64,000 nucleotides of DNA from Macrosoma leucophasiata. Lineage: Eukaryota > Arthropoda > Insecta > Lepidoptera > Hedylidae. The stretch lies in contig JAWQUS010000020.1 of the NCBI GenBank assembly GCA_036365455.1, forward strand, positions 7,785,001 to 7,849,000, in the 5' to 3' direction. The notes under the pieces are model-generated. The model saw nothing but the letters and a program-made list of their open reading frames with translations, did no database searches and was not told the origin of the DNA. Position numbers and translations under genes: made by a program. Shown piece by piece: positions 23,801 to 32,700 of this stretch (within the stretch, counting starts at the first letter, position 1; every line of letters starts with the position of its first letter).

Positions 23801-24815
23801 TCTGTCATCTTTCTTGTTGTGACAATCAGCCTTATTCGCAGGTGGGTCGTCAACAACAACTGGAGGTGCCGCTGGTATCCCTGGAGACATGCGAGCGTAT
23901 CTTCGGAGAGTCAGTGCCGGTGCACGAGGGCCAACTGTGCGCAGGGGGTGAAGAGGGAAAGGATGCTTGTTCAGGGTTCGGAGGAGCACCCCTACTGTTG
24001 AATAGGGACGGGCAGTATATGCAAGTAAGGATCTTTGAATGGACAACAATAAAGTAGACGTTGTACTCTAATAATCTTTTGATCTGATAAATATGTAAGT
24101 GCTTGGGCGATGCGAGCGAAAACAACAGTACACTGAGGTCGGTGGGGTCACGATACAACCCGTAGCGCTAACTGCCCTTCCAGCTTCCCCCTTCCCTTAT
24201 TTTTTCAATTATAACCTATATGTAATATGTCTGTTCATTAGAATTTTTGTAATAAGTATGTTTATTAGAATTTCTTACATATAAGTATACGGTGCTTAAA
24301 CGGACACCAAAATCTTTATTTTTCAAAAAATAAATGTCATTGCGGTGGCAGTTACCGTGAACAAAATTAAATAATATGTTAATCGTTCAATTTGAACCTC
24401 AAAGGCACCATTTACTATAAGGTTATTATTAAAAAGTGTATTTCGATCTTCCCTAGAAGGCAGAGGCTAGATATTATATTTCGAAGTAAGAAGTATTCTC
24501 TTGTGCATTTCAGAAGGTTCGAACTTCAATAACTTTTGATATTAGTAGCACAGTCTAAAGACCGTAATTAGATACAAGTATATCATCTAGGGACGATAAA
24601 CATACATCATAACTTGTACCAAAATCGAAACATACCAGTCTTGGTCTAGGTACTTTGTATGTATCTGGCACTTTAACGTTGTACTATTGTTTTGCTTTTT
24701 TCAGGTTGGAATTGTATCGTTTGGCTCTGAGAACTGCGGTAGTGAAGGCGTGCCAAGTGTGTACACAAACGTGGCGCACTACCATCGATGGATAGTTGAG
24801 AATTCACCTTCATAG
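14884..24815 (+). CDS. Clip-domain serine protease homologue (catalytic Ser lost)
   Basis: Nine exons: 14884-14947, 17403-17458, 18337-18428, 19555-19742, 20016-20124, 22268-22449, 23107-23207, 23842-24024, 24705-24815. All have GT-AG borders and matching phases, giving 361 residues. A hydrophobic signal peptide spans about residues 1-19. A clip domain follows (about 42-93), with the usual cysteines ending in VCCP plus one extra Cys. The S1-like domain starts near 120 with GLGAHPWVARIGF. His159 lies in TAAHC and Asp217 in HDIAL. The site that is normally GDSGGP reads GFGGAP (309-314), so the catalytic Ser is Gly and the preceding Asp is Phe. The usual R-IVGG activation sequence is also absent. 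Known clip-domain homologues of this type are secreted haemolymph cofactors of melanisation or Toll cascades; that role here is an inference. Stop is TAG; AATAAA follows at 24943. Confidence 0.93.
15385..16313. mobile_element. 930-bp TIR element in intron 1 of the protease homologue
   Basis: The ends are inverted copies of TAGGGNAAGATRGGGTAATG followed by GGAGTCA (about 27 bp; left from 15385, right ending near 16313). Internal copies of the same motif lie near 15750 and 16100. No transposase frame is preserved. The flanking bases are compatible with a TA target, which would suit a Tc1/mariner-type non-autonomous element, but this is not decisive. Confidence 0.65.
16600..16840 (+). repeat. 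Dispersed repeat with poly-A run
   Basis: The segment begins with AAATCTCGTGTCACAACGTTTG, has an internal run of 15-16 A near 16698 and ends with GTGCGAAGCCGGTACGGGCC at about 16810. It has the look of common lepidopteran interspersed repeats. Class not determined; no coding frame. Confidence 0.45.
17155..17290. repeat. Composite repeat fragments
   Basis: The block CTTGTACTTTGACAGAGGGGAAAGCC (17164-17190) recurs at 28125 and, inverted and shorter, at 21627-21650. Beyond it, bases 17235-17290 are the end of the 290-bp repeat family. The stretch lies in intron 1 of the protease homologue. Confidence 0.55.
18853..18884. repeat. Short hairpin in intron 3 of the protease homologue
   Basis: The 13-base arms GTCTCAACGAGTT and AACTTGTTGAGAC pair with one mismatch around a six-base loop. 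No function is apparent. Confidence 0.6.
19103..19354. mobile_element. 252-bp MITE in intron 3 of the protease homologue
   Basis: Terminal inverted repeats of more than 40 bp begin AAAAAACATAATGGACTTAT and extend through ATTCAGGGT with one mismatch. The interior is GC-richer than the surroundings and has no ORF. It has the structure of a recently inserted non-autonomous DNA transposon. Confidence 0.8.
20380..20501 (+). repeat. Fragment of the 290-bp dispersed repeat
   Basis: The first half of the repeat described at 36266 (GGTGGCAAACGAGCATGC through the CACTCCTGACGC block), in intron 5 of the protease homologue. Another fragment lies in intron 7 at 23583-23690. Confidence 0.65.
20885..21060. 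mobile_element. Inverted-repeat element, intact copy
   Basis: The outer halves pair: AGAGCGTTATCTCTTTCGC near 20918 against GAGATAACGCTCTACG near 21025. A second copy starts at 21108 with the same GACGTTTGTCNACCATTTTGATC block, but is split by the 21195-21876 insertion and resumes at 21877-21965. The short size and palindromic layout fit a MITE. Confidence 0.7.
21195..21876. mobile_element. 680-bp element nested inside another repeat
   Basis: The ends are CCATAGAGCAACA and its inverse TGTTGCTCTATGG. GATCAAG flanks both sides (21188-21194 and 21876-21882), a probable target duplication. The host sequence is continuous across the insertion when compared with the intact copy at 20885-21060. The element itself contains the 5S-like SINE at 21228. 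A one-ended relative (GTTGCTCTATGG) is at 28201. Confidence 0.75.
21228..21592 (+). repeat. 5S-rRNA-like SINE, copy 1
   Basis: The head matches the internal part of 5S rRNA: a GATC...GCTCGGTTAAGCA block, GTCGGG, then GATGGGTGACCGC, which is the 5S internal control region order. The body has a CGATCGATAG-like block, and the tail reads GTGCCCAGCAGTGGGACGTAT followed by an ATT microsatellite, like tails of lepidopteran LINEs. A second copy on the minus strand is at 36985-37425. SINEs with 5S heads are the known SINE3 class; the assignment is an inference from memory of 5S. Confidence 0.7.
22069..22210. mobile_element. MITE with TAA target duplication, copy 2
   Basis: A 142-bp relative of the element at 6064, with the same CNTTATTCATAAACGTA ends and TAA on both flanks (22066-22068, 22211-22213). 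It lies in intron 5 of the protease homologue, about 55 bases before exon 6. Confidence 0.8.
22509..22768 (+). pseudogene. Two decayed partial copies of protease-homologue exon 6
   Basis: Bases 22511-22657 follow exon 6 (22268-22449), sharing CATTAAGGT/CTATTAAGGT, GAGAGC, GAGCAGA/AAGCAGA, the HDIAL region (GGCATGATATCGTGCTCATC) and a final AAGTATTCAAGTAG with a broken donor. They lack a stretch of about 45 bp. Bases 22687-22768 repeat the 5' half of the exon (CATGGGATATCGGCCGCAGC, ACGACTTCTTATGTGCGCCC). Stops and lost splice sites make both non-coding. They are tandem duplicates in intron 6. Confidence 0.85.
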
Positions 24816-25800
24816 CCAATCAAGAAATTCCAATTGATAGATACCTACATGTTTTATGCTTTTGTTACATAACGGGTACTTCACTTTCACTTATTTTGAC
24901 GGTGGTGAGGCTCTGGTGGTCTTTTTTTAAATCCACCGATCGCAATAAAAAAGTAGATAGGTATCTACGGCAAGCATCATTTCGACTGCTTCTTTTAATT
25001 ATAACTTCTCACGTCTCGCTAGCGCCCTGCCGACGTCCCGCCTGCTATGTGGTGAAAGCATAATACAAAATTAATAAATCAGAAAATTGAGCAGAGGTAC
25101 CTTTGTATTGATATCAAATTATATGAAAAATACGTGCAATACCTATTTTAATGGGAATGTAGTTTACTATTATATTGTAATATAAATGAATATCAAATAA
25201 ATTACAAACTTTCAAACTTCACAGACTTAAAAATACGACTTTAACCTCAAAATTTTAGCATGTGAAGTTGAGAATTAATAAACTTATTTGATTTTATATA
25301 TTTTAATTGTAACAAATTTTCATTAAAAGTAAACTGGTTTTACTTATCTTATTGGAAGAAATGGTCGTAGCAAATCGAATATGCCTTTTTCTCTGGTCAG
25401 TCTGCTTTTTTTGTATTTCATGTGGAATGTTGAAATAAATCCTGTCATGTCATGACTTTTTATAAATTAGGTAAGTAAATCAGGTACTTCTTTTTTATTC
25501 CTTTAGTCTGAGGTCTTTTGATAATAATCGATCATAAGTTTTTTCTCATCAAATGAGGTAAGTAAGTATACGAAACCAAACGGAAACATTTATGTACTTA
25601 ATTCCCTAAGAATACTTATTATTAACAATGGGCCGTCTAACCGTCTATATGGACATGATTCAGTATTAAAAGTATTTCATAAAAAATACAGACTTTTATT
25701 TAACGTTAGTGTGTAACATTTTATTAAATAAATATTTTTATATATTATTTTAAATTCCTTTGCAGTATGCTGTCTTGTAACCGTATCAAATGTCGGTAAA
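24816..25800. other. 3' flank of the protease homologue, no gene seen
   Basis: AATAAA at 24943-24948 lies about 130 bases past the stop and is the likely poly(A) signal. From there to 25800 the sequence is AT-rich. I see no exon and no clear repeat in it. Confidence 0.5.
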
Positions 25801-25804
25801 TATT

Positions 25805-26410
25805 TTCATAAAGGTGCAGCTTGTGCCTCTTTATTCCTTATAGTATGGGAGCCCAAGAGGGGATTTTTGAATTTACTCCAGCGCGTCAGATTAAGTTATA
25901 GGAGATACCTTGCACCCAATTCAGTACCTCCACCAAATCTAAGATTTCCATAAAAGGCCGAACCCTTAGGGCTTCCGCCACGAGCTTGCCTCGCATCCAA
26001 ATTGTCAGAATTTTGGATGGGAGCTTTGATGGGGTTCACTTTAGATCCTCTCTGAGTATCTGACATTCTTGAGTAATTTTTTACCTTCATTTTTGAACGA
26101 ATCAAATGTTTTTGAAGAGGACGCGGCATCAACGTCTTGGGTCAAGAGCGTGTCAGATATTCTGTGAGGGTTTAAAATGTGGCCAAACAATGCTCCTATC
26201 CAAAATTCAGACAGTTCGGAAGATGAGTAAGATCGTAGCGATATTTATTATTTTTTTAAAGACTATTCTTCGGCCGCGTCTTTATATACGAACCTTAGAT
26301 TTAGTGGAGATACCAGCGGGGTTCAAGGAATCTCCCATATCTTTATCTGACGCGCTCGAGTAAATCCAAAAATAGTATCCTGGGCTCCCCTACTATTATA
26401 CCTTCATGTT
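25805..26410. mobile_element. 600-bp fold-back element (long hairpin)
   Basis: The left arm (about 25805-26075) and right arm (about 26141-26410) are inverted copies, very roughly three-quarters identical by eye, around a loop of about 65 bases. Paired landmarks are GGGAGCCCAAG with CTGGGCTCCCC, AGCGCGTCAGAT with ATCTGACGCGCT, and ATCCAAATTGTC/ATTTTGGATGG with CTATCCAAAATTC. The open frames in the two arms are mirror images of each other, so they do not support two genes. A transcript through it would fold into a long hairpin. Confidence 0.8.
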
Positions 26411-26462
26411 TTTAACACTAAAAAGGATTTCTTAATACTAGTAACACTCTTTAACTGTATAA

Positions 26463-26685
26463 TGTAACCTGTATTCCCCGAAGTAGTAGGCAGAGCTATT
26501 TGCATGCATACAAACGTTTTGCATGTTACCTACATGCGATGCGCCGATTGTCTCATAGTCGCGAGCCTATTGACATCTCCGGCATATTGCCAAACTCCGA
26601 GAGCGGCACCGGAAGCCTAACAGGAAAGGGTAAAGAACGCAATAGCTTCCCCCAGATGGCAATCGACCCCAGGACCAACTAAAAA
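26463..26685 (-). repeat. tRNA-derived SINE, decayed copy
   Basis: Diverged minus-strand copy of the SINE at 2912; GCCTATTGACATCTCCGG and GTAGGCAGAG are still readable. It lies just downstream of the GILT gene. Confidence 0.6.
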
Positions 26686-26784
26686 TATTGTAAGAAAGTC
26701 ATTTCGTTTCATAATTTTATTGATGAAGTGCTAACACCTACATAAAAATTAAAGTCTTTCAAAAGTCGAGGCGTTTATTTTGTC

Positions 26785-29700
26785 TCATAGAAAATTTTCC
26801 GAAGAACGCCTGTACAGTAAATTATTTAGGGCCATATTATTGTAATGCCGTGCACAGGGTGGGGTCTCCTTTAATATAGAGCATAGAGTCCCGAAGAGAT
26901 CCGTCTGAGAGCTGTTCTGTATTTGCTGGTCAAATTGCTGAAAACAATAAAAAAACAACTTTATGTTTGTACTCTCCCGATAGTGTTGAAGATGTCGAGA
27001 CTGGATCTTTAGTATTTTCTTGAATATCAGCCCATTTACCTGCCAGAGTATGGCTAGAGAGCCAGAAACCAACAGTGGAACGTATGTCTCTATTCTACGG
27101 ACTCTCTTATACTAGTGGTAGAGTCCAGGTGAAGGAGCTTGAAGGCGTAGGCACCACCGCATTACCTAATATAAATGCCACTAAATGGTAGTGTTCAGCA
27201 CTATCGTGTTTCGGTCAGGTTATAATGTACGACCCTGTAATTTCCGGCACAGAAGCATAACATCTTAGGCCTCAGGAGTGGTAACGCATCTGCACTTTGA
27301 CCTTGGTCTTTGTGTGGGTGTCTATAGGTTGCAGTCATCACTTAACATCAATTTGAACTGCATGCTTGTTTGCCACTTCCATTATGTACAAAAAAATCTT
27401 CTGCCAAATTCAGCACTATCGTGTTCCATCACTCTACGTCCGACATTATCACTTCAAGAGATGATACGAATACGAACCAAAAGACCTGGACAAACACAAA
27501 AGTGGACAAAGACAACGTTATTCTTAACAGTGTTGTGCATTATTAAGGAAGAATGTGCTATAATTGACATTCACGTTTTGCAGGCGGATTTGCGGTCGCA
27601 GTGGCTCTAGTTTTATCGCGGGATGCTGCTGCCCACCCCACGTTGTTGTATTTACAACCTTAAGTACTATCACAATGGCTTAACCGCCATTGTTCGGTTG
27701 ACTGACTGTGCTAAAAGAATTCTCATCGACTAATGTGTGGTAGGATTGTCAAATTATTTAATATATGTATCAGTAATTTTGAAGTTTAAAGGTTAGTAGG
27801 TACCTACTTATAAGTATTTAGAAAAAAATATGTCTCTGTAGTTTTACTTCACTTTCCTAGAATAAAGTCATGTTGCAAAATATCCACTCACGTTATTAAT
27901 CGTGACCGTTGGAACGAATGTAGGCGCCACGAGACTAGTGAAATATTCGGACTGCAGTTGCAATGTTATTCCTTTTCCCGTCAAAACGCATTGCTCTACA
28001 GTATCGGCAGACAGGTGAGCCTTCTGGATACACTGAAATGTTAAAAAAAGCATACGTTAGTAAAACATTACTAAAAAATTAAAAAAAAAGGAAAACAACC
28101 CGTCCCGTCCCGTCAGTTATTGAGCTTGTACTTTGATAGAGGGGAAAGCCTGCGTATGGCCACTCCCCTCCGGTCCACCGGCCGGCGGCCGGTGGCCCGT
28201 GTTGCTCTATGGGTTTTGGATCACAGGTAACTTAATCAATGATATTGTAGCCCTATCGCTAAGTTAACGATGTAAAGATATAAAAACCGAGAAGAGGTGT
28301 ATCTATCTCTTCAAGTGGAGTCTTGCATTATACTCGACTTATGAGAAGTGTGAGGTGATGTACGACACGAAATTAATATTTGAAAACTAAATACACACAT
28401 TACTTTCTTTGTCATAAAACAAGCAATTCTATAAAATGTCTTAAAACCGGGAATTACTGATTTTAGACGGACTAAAAATAAATTAATTGGAGTAGGTAGG
28501 GTTTTTTTTTTTTTTACTGAATGCATATTTATGTATATACACGGTACATATACCAAAACATTGTTTTTTACTATTTTTATCTGTCTGTCTGTTTGTTCCG
28601 GCTAATCTCGGGCACGGCTGAACCGATTTTGACGGAACTTTCACTGGCATCTGCCAGTGAAAGTTTATGTAATAAGGAGTAACTAAGGCTACTTTTATAC
28701 TAGCTGCGCCCACGACTTCATCCGGGTAGATACTGAACAATCATAAAATCTTAGCACAGCTAATATGAAGTACAAAAATATACGTATTTATGTGTTATCT
28801 ACCTCAAGGTCTCCCCGCGAACCAGCCTCTGTGGCCATCTCACAGGCGACATAAGACACCCTGTCGACGTCATTCCGGGCTCTCATCTCATTCAAACTGC
28901 AGTCCTGCACGATATTTCCTAAGCATTCGGAAGGTCCATGTTGACATTCGAAGCCATCATCACCATAGTTTATGCTCTGAAATGTATTGAGGAATATTTT
29001 TACTTATGATTTAGATAAATCTGTAAAGTAAAACAGGCTTTACGACTTTATTCCCCTACGAGAAATGCAGATGCAAAAACATTAACAGGTAAGGTATACC
29101 TCCTTCTAAATATGTTTTACGAGTCCCAAATTCGGGGTGTTAAGTTACCTTATTGTGACATTGGCTTATTTCAATTTTCAACTGACAAAATTTTGCCTGG
29201 CTTAGGTACCTGGGGTATAGAAGTATATCTAGGCTTGCTTATAACTTGGGACTTAAGTTAAAACACGTGTTTAGGTAAGCAAATCACCTAGTTTACCCGC
29301 CGGCGGGCTCCTGCCGCTTGAGGCTTTAATCATTAGGTATCATGTTTTCTACTGTCACTGACCAGCTTTTACTCACCCGTGATTTTCCGAAGGGTACCAA
29401 TTGCAATTTGACATAGTCCTGCAATACTTGAATAGTGGGCTGCAGTTGTTGCAGAACGAACGCCTTGCTGTCTGGACACTGACTCTCGTAGAACACTGAC
29501 AACAGCAGCTGAAAAATAACCAACGTTGGTGGTTGAAATAGTGCAGAGTTTACAAGATTGTAGGTCAATCGACCAGGGAGTAGCCGTATCATAATAAGAA
29601 TTACGAAATCATACTAAATCTATGTATATAAAAATCAATTGCTGTTCGTTAGTCTCGCTTAAACTCGAGAACGGCTGAACGGATTTATCTTATCTTAGTC

Positions 29701-32700
29701 TTGAAATGTTCGTAGAGGTCTAGGAAGGTTAGGTTAGGAAGAAAAGGTGAGAAAAATTCGAATAATTGCCAGGAAAACCCTAAAAACAGCCCTCTTCTTT
29801 TTCCCATACAATCGTTTTCTAGCTAAAACGTAGACTCAATTTGAGCTTAATTGCTATTGTGTAAAGTTTGTATTAAATTCAAAACTCACGCTTAATTAAC
29901 AGTGAGTCTGTTGTCTAATCAATGTAGGTGTGTTCCTAATGTTAAAGAGTCAACAAATCTTTTTGACAGGACGAAGTCGGTCGGGTCCACTAGTTTTCAA
30001 TATTTTTTTGGCATGTTATGTATGATGGTAGCAAACAAGGGCAAGGGAATATTCAGCCGAGGGGTGAGACATGGCTTGACATACTTAGCGCGAAAAACAG
30101 AAATAATAATCATCATCACCACTTCAGCCGAAAAACGACTACTACTGGACAACCTAAAGACGCTAACAAAAACGTGCATCTGAGGAAGAACATATGCCAT
30201 GTTCTTCACCAGCGCTTGCCGAACGGATTGCCGGAGAGGGGGCACTTCTAGAGGTACGGAGCGCTGCGCTGCTTCGCCTGCCTCCGTTCTGCGATGGCCT
30301 TAGAGGGTGATTTATTAAAGTTTTTAACCGACTTCAAAAAGGAGGAGGTTCTTAATTCGCTTGCATGTTTTTTTAGATAGTGTGTGTGATAGTAATTCTG
30401 GTAGAGAGAGAGGTCATAAACGACCAAGTAAAATAACAGTTGTAAATTCTTGGAGATTCTTACAAAATTATCTTGTGTTCTACAAAAAAAAAAACAGTTT
30501 TACATAGACTGCATACTTGTATACTCGGCATTCTTCAACTCTGTTTTTTTATTATGTTTTGTAAGGAGGGTGCAGTTCACTAGGTGGCAAACATTCCATT
30601 ACTTTACATTAAAACACAATAAAAAACCCAATAACTCGTCAATGTCTGTGTATAAATTCTTATTCTAAAAATTGTATACAAAAATAGTACCTGGGTGATC
30701 ATGTACACTGAGAGTAGTTGTGTACATGGTAGGTATGTGACCTACCATTTTACATTACCGAATAACCTGATTCCGACTGCCGACAGTCGCAGGACCACTT
30801 TTACTGTCCTACATGGAGTGACCTCGCCTTCGGGACTAACGTTGACCATGTGTGTATCAATTAAAGTTAGACATATGTTGCAAAATAATATAATAATTAA
30901 AGTTAGTTATAATATGTTATTGAAAAAATTTGGAACATTGTCAATTTTATAGATTGGTATCTACTATCGAGCCTAAACCACACTCTAACGAGCAATGTTT
31001 GTATATAGGTATCTATACGACCACGTTCTTGAAATCTGTGTGATGATACTTTCAATAAATAGTCATAAGGGGATGAAAAATCAGTTAAGTAAGTTCACTT
31101 CTGTTAAAATTCGTATTTTGCATTTTGTTATTACAATAATTTTGACTCTAGAATACAGAATAAACGGAAATAAACAGAATAAACACTGAATAATAAAAGT
31201 AGCACCTATTTTCGTTCTTACCGGACATCCCTCAGATCACCGGTCATAACTCATACGTCTAGTGCCTCCTTAATCACCAGAATTTGCCACAATTACCCAA
31301 ATCGAGGTAGAAGCCATGTTACTTACCCCAGATTTGTGTGTCGTTAGGGGAGAACATGGCATAATCACCACACTTAGCACCCGCCTTGTTGTATTTACAA
31401 CTGCCCTGTTGGAATGGTTTGATCGCCATTGTTCGGTTGACTGACTACACTAGTAGAAAATTCTTCTTCAATAGTGGGCTGTGGGGTCGTCACGTCCCGA
31501 TACCATTAGAATTACAATAATAATATACCATAATAATAATAATATAATGTAGCGTTCCATTAAGCACCATATTTTTTTAAGTGCACGCCATTATTGCATT
31601 ATTCTGCAACAGATTCAAATGATATAGGTAGGTATGTGAAATATTCATAGTAACGACTGATGCGTAAACACTTAATTATCTACGTGGTATGGTGATCATC
31701 GAGAAAATAGCGTTTCTGACGTTTATAAAAATAGAAAATTGGTTTAATAATATTTTTTTTAAGTTATGGAAGAGGCAAGCAAGCATGTAGTTCACATTGA
31801 TGTTAAGTGATGACTGCAGCCTATAGTAACCCACACAAAGACCGAGGTCAAAATGCAGATGCGTTACCACTCCTGAGGTCTAAGGTGTTATGCCTCTGTG
31901 CCGGAAATTACAGGGCCGTACATTACCACCTGACCGGAACACGATAGTGCTGAACACTACCATTTAGCGGGAAGTATATAAGGCAATGCGGTGGTGCCTA
32001 CGCCCGCGAGCTTCGTCACTGGAGCTCTACCACCAGTAAAAACATTGCTATAAACGCTATAAATCGATTTTTTCTAAAATTCCAGATGTATTTCTCCACA
32101 TAACAAACAATTCATACCCAAATAGTACTATACTAGACACTCAACAGGTGTTATGATTTTCACGAACGTGAAATTACACAATACAGGCATTCAGTAACCT
32201 TCAGCATCGTAACAATAACAGTTTTCATAAAATATTCTGTGCCGCACCACCATTCAATTGCCACTCCTATTGTTCGACTTAACGACCGCTAAACATGTTT
32301 TGTTTACTCATATGTTACAATAACATATGTAATATTATATCTTAGTATTAATCGAAGCACATCAATAAAGCGCTTATCAATCCTCAAAATAACCAGAATA
32401 TATCTTTATCAGCTCATATTATTTTTTATAAATAGGTACGTACAATCATAAAATTCTATTCAATTAGGTATATAATGTAGAATGGTCATAGAATTTTTCT
32501 ATCTTTTATTTTCTACGTTTATTTACATTAAAAGTTCTTTATACACGCCTATTATTATGTTTATTTGGAATATCTTTTTATGAAGTTCGAGAAAATAGGT
32601 ACACAGAAAAACGGTGGCGGTAGCAAAATTACATGAACATTTGTGAGGGTTCGAAGATAGTGAAAATATCTCACGAACTAAGAAAGTAAGTAAGTAACAT

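Noticed and set aside
23654..24158. Minus-strand frames of 131 and 102 codons
   Set aside because: They lie opposite exon 8 of the protease homologue and are shadows of its GC-rich coding sequence.
25896..26363. Two short frames (78 and 85 codons) as convergent genes
   Set aside because: They are in the two arms of one inverted repeat and are partly mirror images; neither has coding support.
27278..27610. 110-codon plus-strand frame starting MVTHLHFDLGLCVG
   Set aside because: The same start recurs at other copies of the 290-bp repeat (for example 31870 on the minus strand), so it is repeat-derived.
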